Origin: Cordilura impudica
Taxonomy: Eukaryota > Arthropoda > Insecta > Diptera > Scathophagidae
Assembly (NCBI GenBank): GCA_963682025.1
Contig: OY821520.1
Coordinates: 240,227,414 to 240,291,413 of the forward strand
Length of the DNA: 64,000 nt
Direction of reading: 5' to 3'
The number at the start of each line of letters is the position of its first letter. The first letter of the stretch is position 1. A model generated the notes under the pieces. It had not been told where the DNA came from, did no database searches, and was given only the letters and a program-made list of their open reading frames with translations. The translations under genes were made by a program, and so were the position numbers. This document shows, piece after piece, positions 57,564 through 64,000 of this stretch.

Positions 57564-60280
57564 ATGTAAATTTAGCAAAAAAATTTATGTATTAATTTAT
57601 TTAAAGAGAAAAACACAAAAATAACGTTTCATGTTGTATTTTTTGTGTGTAATATTTAAATATACATACATACACATATTAAATAATACAAATAATGTAC
57701 ATATATTATATATATGTATGTATATTCATAGTAACTGCATGTTAGAAATAAATCGGTTATTTTATTTACATAAAATTCTGCAGTATTTTGTTGTGGGGAA
57801 AATACATTTCTTTTGTATAACAGAGTGTCACTTCATTTTGCTCAGCGTGACTATGCCACAGTAAATGCCGCCATAATTTTTGTTTGTTCTAATTAGCTTT
57901 GCAATAGTTATTTCTATTTTAACATGAATGTTAATATTTTCAACTAGATATCATACAGAACAATGTTAAGAGTATACACGGGTTGGTCTTTTATTTCATA
58001 CGTTTTTTCATTATTCTTTTACAAATATGAACATAAGTTTGGCATATTACCCACCAATCTCACATCACACTGCAAGTTCGAAAAACTCAATACACTCACA
58101 TTTTTTTTACTAATACACACACATTTTCCGCAGTGGTCACACTAATGGCACCAAATTTTTCGTGCGAATAGTGGCAGACACTAACGATGATTAATGTTAC
58201 CCTGTTATAAATTTAATGCAAATTTACTGGATCCTGTAAAATTGTAATTAAAGTTTTAACTTGTTAAATCTATTATAATGATTTATTTTTTGAAATGCGC
58301 ATACAAAAACGCAAGTTTGTTAATTATAGAGCATAAATATTATTAACTATTATTAAAATAATACTAATAATAATAAATGTAAACATTTTCCCTCAAACAT
58401 GTGCCTGTATAATAAACTTAGTAACTCTACTTAAAATAAAATAAGAGAGAGAAGTATACAAATTTTTTCAAGTTTACGCTTCGACAACATTTTAAAAATG
58501 AGATTGCAGTCAGATGTTTGAGCATAAAATTTAATGGCGATGGATTCGACTAATTCGAACAATTTTTCGTTGATAATACGTACACAACGATTTTAGAATT
58601 TCAGTGTGATGTGAGATTGGGGGGTTAACTTTTTGTTGTCTTTACAAAATAGAGTTACCGAGTTCGTCAATGAGTTTTTTGCTTACAAAACAGTTCTACA
58701 TAGTTATATAGAATTATTATTCTGCTTTACCTATAAAATATCTGATTGCGATTACATCTAATTTTTAAAAATTGTTTATAATTAATAAAGCATTATTATT
58801 CACATAAATACAAAATTTCACTTTTTAAATTTTCCATTCAAATTTAAGAAAATATCAATTATAATAAAAACTGAAAATAAAATTTCCAATTATAAATTAG
58901 AAAATATTAATTGAGTTTCAGAAAATCATATCAAAACGTCGGAAATAATAATTTTAAATTTAGAAATATCTTTACATTTAAAAATGTTTACATTTAAAAA
59001 AAATATTGCCATTCAGGAGATATTAATAACTTTTCAGTACCGCGATTCAGTAACTTAACGATAGTCGAATTGTAAAAAAAAAGAAAATTGCAAAATTATC
59101 AGTAAAATTTTGAAACGATATTCGCTATTGTTAAAGTCAGCTGTTGTTGTTATCTAAACGACAACCATTTTTGTGTTGTTTATCCAATCGATAAAAACTT
59201 AAATTTTTAGGTTGAAATGTCGTCATACATAAATAAAAATCATGAAATAGTGAAAATATTTTGCTTTAATTAAAAAACTTTTTTATATAAATTAAAAAAT
59301 TAAATAGCATTTCAATTCATTATTTCATTTTCAAATAAATAAACAGAAATATTAGTAAAAAAAATAAAGATATTAAACATAAACATAAAATCATCCTGTC
59401 AACACGAAGTAATTTGTTTTTTTCTATTCTTTGTGTTTTTCGCTTATTTTGACAGAGATGCCACTCCTTTACAATTTAAATAAATAGAAAAACAGATTTG
59501 TCGATATTAATTTAAATTCAATGAATTTAAGAAAACCTCAAATGATATTTAAGAATTGTTAACATAAAAATTGTTACATAAGTAAACGTAATTTTATGAG
59601 AATGTTATTTTTTATATATAAATTTTCACAATTTTTTTTGGATGAAAATTTGAAGTTTTTCAGAAAATAAAGATAACATTAAATTATTTTATTTAAAATG
59701 TTTGGGACTTTTCGTTTTTTGCGTTTTTCATCCCTAATTTGATTATTTATTATTATAAATTTATTCTCTATGTTTTCAAAATATGGCAATATTTTAAAAA
59801 AAAGTTGAGAGAGCTTTTTTTTTTGGTTATTATTTTGTTACTCCATCCGACCTATATGGCCACAATGAAGAAATATTTGACCAGTTAAAAGAAACTATAC
59901 AGCCATCTCCAATTAGCACGATTTAATGCATATAGCCACTCTACACAACCATTACCTTTGCAATGGAGGTTAGGGCGAGCTATTTAATTAGCAAAAACTA
60001 AATTAAACGAGAAGTTATGTCATATAACCGGAAACGCATGCATATAGGTATATAACCAAAATGCATGCCGATCAGCAACCACGATGACCAAAAAGCAAAC
60101 ACCGAAATATATCCGAAATAATAGAAAAGAAGAAAACCAACCCAAAGAATTTGCTGAAATAATTTGGTATTAAGTTTAACAAATTGTTTACTTTTTCATT
60201 TACATTTATTATCAAGACTCAAACCGAGGTGGAGGGTATCAAAGATTCGGCACAGCCGAATTTAACACTCTTACTTGTTT
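57564..60280 (+). repeat. Tail region of the inner composite
   Basis: Collinear with 60588-63276 at very high identity and with 25830-28289 more distantly. Non-coding. Ends with the ATIR partner GGTGGAGGGTAT, the ATTCGGC hairpin and CTTACTTGTTT. Confidence 0.85.
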
Positions 60281-63276
60281 TAGTATGTATTTTCTCTTTC
60301 AGTACCAACCAAAACATTTAACATTTTTTTTTTTTCATTATAAATTAAAATGCAAGAGGTACGTAACTAAAACTCCAGGGTATATCTCACGACCAAAAAG
60401 CAAACACTGACAAGTGTTTTCTCTTATACAAAATAGCAGAAGCGACGAAGCGATCTTTCCTCGTTGGATCGAAAATTACTAAAGAAAGCGTTTTACAATA
60501 TGAAAATACAACTGAGTGTTCACAACAAATGATTGTATTGTGTATTTCAATACAACATACAATATACAACACCTGTTGTGAATTGCCCAAATGTAAATTT
60601 AGCAAAAAAATTTATGTATTAATTTATTTAAAGAGAAAAACACAAAAATAACGTTTGATGTTGTATTTTTTGTGTGTAATATTTAAATATACATACATAC
60701 ACATATTAAATAATACAAATAATATACATATATTATATATATGTATGTATGTATCTATATTCATAGTAACTGCATGTTAGAAATAAATCGGTTATTTTAT
60801 TTACATAAAATTCTGCAGTATTTTGTTGTGGGGAAAATACATTTCTTTTGCATTAACAGAGTGTCACTTCATTTTGCTCAGCGTGACTATGCCACAGTAG
60901 ATGGCGCCATAATTTTTGTTTGTTCTAATTAGCTTTGCAATAGTTATTTCTATTTTAACATGAATGTTAATATTTTCAACTAGATATCATACAGAACAAT
61001 GTTAAGAGTATACACGGGCTGGTCTTTTATTTCATACGTTTTTTCATTATTCTTTTACAAATATGAACATAAGTTTGGCATATTACCCACCAATCTCACA
61101 TCACACTGCAAGTTCGAAAAACTCAATACACTCACATTTTTTTTACTAATACACACACATTTTCCGCAGTGGTCACACTAATGGCACCAAATTTTTCGTG
61201 CGAATAGTGGCAGACACTAACGATGATTAATGTTACCCTGTTATAAATTTAATGCAAATTTACTGGATTCTGTAAAATTGTAATTAAAGTTTTAACTTGT
61301 TAAATCTATTATAATGATTTATTTTTTGAAATGCGCATACAAAAACGCAAGTTTGTTAATTATAGAGCATAAATATTATTAACTATTATTAAAATAATAC
61401 TAATAATAATAAATATAAACATTTTCCCTCAAACATGTGCCTGTATAATAAACTTGGTAACTCTACTTAAAATAAAATAAGAGAGAGAAGTATACAAATT
61501 TTTTCAAGTTTACGCTTCGACAACATTTTAAAAATGAGATTGCAGTCAGATGTTTGAGCATAAAATTTAATGGCGATGGATTCGACTAATTCGAACAATT
61601 TTTCGTTGATAATACGTACACAACGATTTTACAATTTCAGTGTGATGTGAGATTGGGGGGTTAACTTTTTGTTGTCTTTACAAAATAGAGTTACCGAGTT
61701 CGTCAATGAGTTTTTTGCTTACAAAACAGTTCTACATAGTTATATAGAATTATTATTCTGCTACCTATCTGATTGCGATTACATCTAATTTTTAAAAATT
61801 GTTTATAATTAATAAAGCATTATTATTCACATAAATACAAAATTTCACATTTTAAATTTTCCATTCAAATTTAAGAAAATATCAATTATAATAAAAACTG
61901 AAAATAAAATTTCCAATTATAAATTAGAAAATATTAATTGAGTTTCAGAAAATCATATCAAAACGTCGGAAATAATAATTTTAAATTTAGAAATATCTTT
62001 ACATTTAAAAATGTTTACATTTAAAAAAAATATTGCCATTCAGGAGATATTAATAACTTTTCAGTACCGCGATTCAGTAACTTCTTTAAACGATAGTCGA
62101 ATTGTAAAAAAAAAGAAAATTGCAAAATTATCAGTAAAATTTTGAAACGATATTCGCTATTGTTAAAGTCAGCTGTTGTTGTTATCTAAACGACAACCAT
62201 TTGTGTGTTGTTTATCCAATCGATAAAAACTTAAATTTTTAGGTTGAAATGTCGTCATACATAAATAAAAATCATGAAATAATGAAAATATTTTGCTTTA
62301 ATTAAAAAACTTTTTTATATAAATAAAAAAATTAAATAGCATATTCAATTCATTATTTCATTTTCAAATAAATAAACAGAAATATTAGTAAAGAAAATAA
62401 AGATATTAAACATAAACATAAAATCATCCTGTCAAACACGAAGTAATTTGTTTTTTTCTATTTTTTGTGTTTTTCGCTTATTTTGACAGAGATGCCACTC
62501 CTTTAATTTAAATTCAATGAATTTAAGAAAACCTCAAATTATATTTAAGAATTGCTAACATAAAAATTGTTACATAAGTAAACGTAATTTTATGAGAATG
62601 TTATTTTTTATATATAAATTTTCACAATTTTTTTTTGATGAAAATTTGAAGTTTTTCAGAAAATAAAGATAACATTAAATTATTTTATATAAAATGTTTG
62701 GGACTTTTCGTTTTTTGCGTTTTTCATCCCTAATTTGATTATTTATTATTATAAATTTATTCTCTATGTTTTCAAAATATGGCAATATTTTAAAAAAAAG
62801 TTGAGAGAGCTTTTTTTTTTGGTTATTATTTTGTTACTCCATCCGACCTATATGGCCACAATGAAGAAATATTTGGCCAGTTAAAAGAAACTAGACAGCC
62901 ATCTCCAATTAGCACGATTTAATGCATATAGCCACTCTACACAACCATTACCTTTGCAATGGAGGTTAGGGCGAGCTATTTAATTAGCAAAAACTAAATT
63001 AAACGAGAAGTTATGTCATATAACCGGAAACGCATGCATATAGGTGTATAACCAAAATGCATGCCGATCAGCAACCACGATGACCAAAAAGCAAACACCG
63101 AAATAAATCCGAAATAATAGAAAAGAAGAAAACCAACCCAAAGAATTTGCTGAAATAATTTGGTATTAAGTTTAACAAATTGTTTACTTTTTCATTTACA
63201 TTTATTATCAAGACTCAAACCGAGGTGGAGGGTATCAAAGATTCGGCACAGCCGAATTTAACACTCTTACTTGTTT
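60281..63276 (+). repeat. Right half of the MITE plus tail of the outer composite
   Basis: Starts TAGTATGTATTTTCTC, the MITE interior, directly after the inner terminus. It repeats 57257-60280 with small indels (for example a 4-bp CTTT insertion near 62083 and a deletion of about 45 bp near 62505). Confidence 0.85.
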
Positions 63277-63919
63277 AATATCAACTTTAATTATAAACAT
63301 ATCCCTAAGCACTGATACCCTTAATTGAGTCTTATCTTCGGTCAACAACTTGTTCATCAAAGAAAATACTCGTTCCACCGGCGCATTTGTACCAGGCAAA
63401 CATAAAATATATTCAACTACAATTTGAAAATTTGCATGGTTTAGGTAATTGCTTTTAAAATGTTTAAATACTTCCACCGAAGGATTTTCCGTAGAAATAT
63501 TTTGTTGACTCCATTCATCGATATTCTGCAATGTTACGTATTTAGGTTGCGAGTGAATATTCATCGAATTTTCCGAATCTTTATTGCAATCGATATGTTC
63601 TTTTTCGACCAATATATCTAGAACTTTTTGAACATCTTCCCACTGTGGTACTTCCGTTAAATTTGTCCAATTAAATTTTTTCTAAATCTTTGTTATAAAC
63701 AGTCCATTGCTCTAAATACTCGCGACTAGTTTTATAAAATTCTTTAGCCTTAATTTTCACGAAATTCTCGTCAATATCGGTGTAACCATCTTCCTTTAAT
63801 TTTTCAAGTAAACCAAGGACTGAATATGGAAGAAAGTGAGTTGTCTCTTTCTGAAACAAATTCTCTTTTAATTTGTTAATTTCACTTACTGCTTCAATTT
63901 TTTTTGGCAATTTATACAT
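63277..63919 (-). pseudogene. hAT-type transposase C-terminal fragment
   Basis: Two minus-strand pieces join near 63672 by a one-base change in an A run. 63919-63671 (MYKLPKKIEAVSEINKLKEN..YLEQWTVYNKDLEK) continues as FNWTNLTEVPQWEDVQKVLD and then HANFQIVVEYILCLPG, TNAPVERVFSLMNKLLTEDK and TQLRVSVLRDMFIIKVDI. The last part is the hAT dimerisation motif (PGTxAxVERxFS). The coding sequence is cut at 63277 by the CTTACTTGTTT end of the Helentron-like composite; the residues after VDIK are translated from that end. Upstream the frame is closed by a TAG just before ATG 63919. The N-terminal BED and catalytic parts are absent. Confidence 0.8.
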
Positions 63920-64000
63920 TACAAGTTTCTACAGCAGCTGAAGATTCCAAGGGAGGCGGACACACAGAAAAAAAGGTGTGACATTTATAAAAATTATAGT
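63920..64000. other. Window end, nothing recognised
   Basis: Short AT-rich sequence with GGGAGGCGGACACACAG. Too short to interpret. Confidence 0.4.

Larger units (their letters stand above)
49867..60280 (+). mobile_element. Inner composite Helentron-like element, nested in the outer copy
   Basis: Starts ATACCCTCCACTCCAG at about 49867 and ends with the GGTGGAGGGTATC, hairpin and CTTACTTGTTT tail at 60280. It comprises a unit collinear with 37516-48745 minus the LTR element (49867-53943), then a second head (53944-54052 continuing at 56187), a complete MITE (56948-57563) and a tail. The insertion point in the outer copy is demonstrated by the unbroken MITE at 57250-57265. It inserted at a run of T, as Helentrons do. 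Confidence 0.65.
37516..63276 (+). mobile_element. Outer composite Helentron-like element
   Basis: It begins ATACCCTCCACTCCAG at 37516 and ends at 63276 with GGTGGAGGGTATC, the hairpin ATTCGGC-ACA-GCCGAAT and CTTACTTGTTT. Its backbone is a first unit (37516-48745), a second head at 48746-49530 and a tail resuming at 60281. A copy of the same composite (49867-60280) interrupts it inside a MITE. An LTR retrotransposon (41005-48261) is also inserted. The asymmetric terminal inverted repeat and the insertion at TT are features of Helentrons. No Rep/helicase frame was seen, so it is non-autonomous. Confidence 0.6.

Noticed and set aside
57360..58145. Small frames repeated at 60387-61181
   Set aside because: Conserved only because the 3-kb segment is duplicated and very young; no codon-level evidence.

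Overview
The window is about 64 kb of very AT-rich, intron-bearing eukaryotic DNA. It looks like a brachyceran, probably calyptrate, fly genome. The clues are mdg1/412-type Ty3 elements, mariner-, Transib- and hAT-like transposases, and swarms of repeats with (TA)n and (GTCY)n cores of the dipteran mini-me / DINE-1 / Helentron kind. Almost everything recognisable is mobile or satellite DNA. No complete host gene, tRNA or rRNA was found.

Layout, left to right. (1) 1-2250: a frameshifted mariner-like transposase, a 200-bp foldback and a decayed LINE reverse transcriptase. (2) 3431-7500: 2.5 kb of a 7-bp satellite fused to the 5' head of a Helentron-like element (minus strand), then a diverged tandem triplication. 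(3) 8130-8192: a small candidate host exon with textbook splice sites. (4) 8830-16240: a degenerate ttcttaaaaaagta satellite. It is interrupted by a TIR element (10823-15644), which carries a nested 3.7-kb Transib/RAG1-like element (11625-15320) with RSS-like ends and a broken RAG1-core-like transposase. (5) 17097-17980: a long-TIR MITE. (6) 18162-24777: two phase-compatible candidate host exons that would flank a 6.4-kb intron made of a 9-bp satellite and a 34-bp minisatellite. (7) 24998-29092: two Helentron-like elements joined head to tail. (8) 30843-35140: a second, inverted copy of the head-plus-7-bp-satellite arrangement, with another Helentron-like element beside it. (9) 37516-63276: a composite Helentron-like array. 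An inner copy of the composite (49867-60280) sits inside a MITE carried by the outer copy. The outer copy also holds an intact-looking Ty3/mdg1-like LTR retrotransposon (41005-48261), and the inner copy holds a 2.1-kb TIR element with spliced gene fragments. (10) 63277-63919: a hAT transposase fragment cut by the end of the array.

The only apparently functional protein-coding unit is the LTR retrotransposon on the minus strand. Its LTRs look identical, it has a 4-bp target duplication, and its gag and pol are joined by a -1 slippery site. It also has two small leader ORFs. Several insertions can be proved inside the window because a related copy preserves the empty site. No tools were available, so family names rest on motif recognition and all homology calls are unconfirmed.
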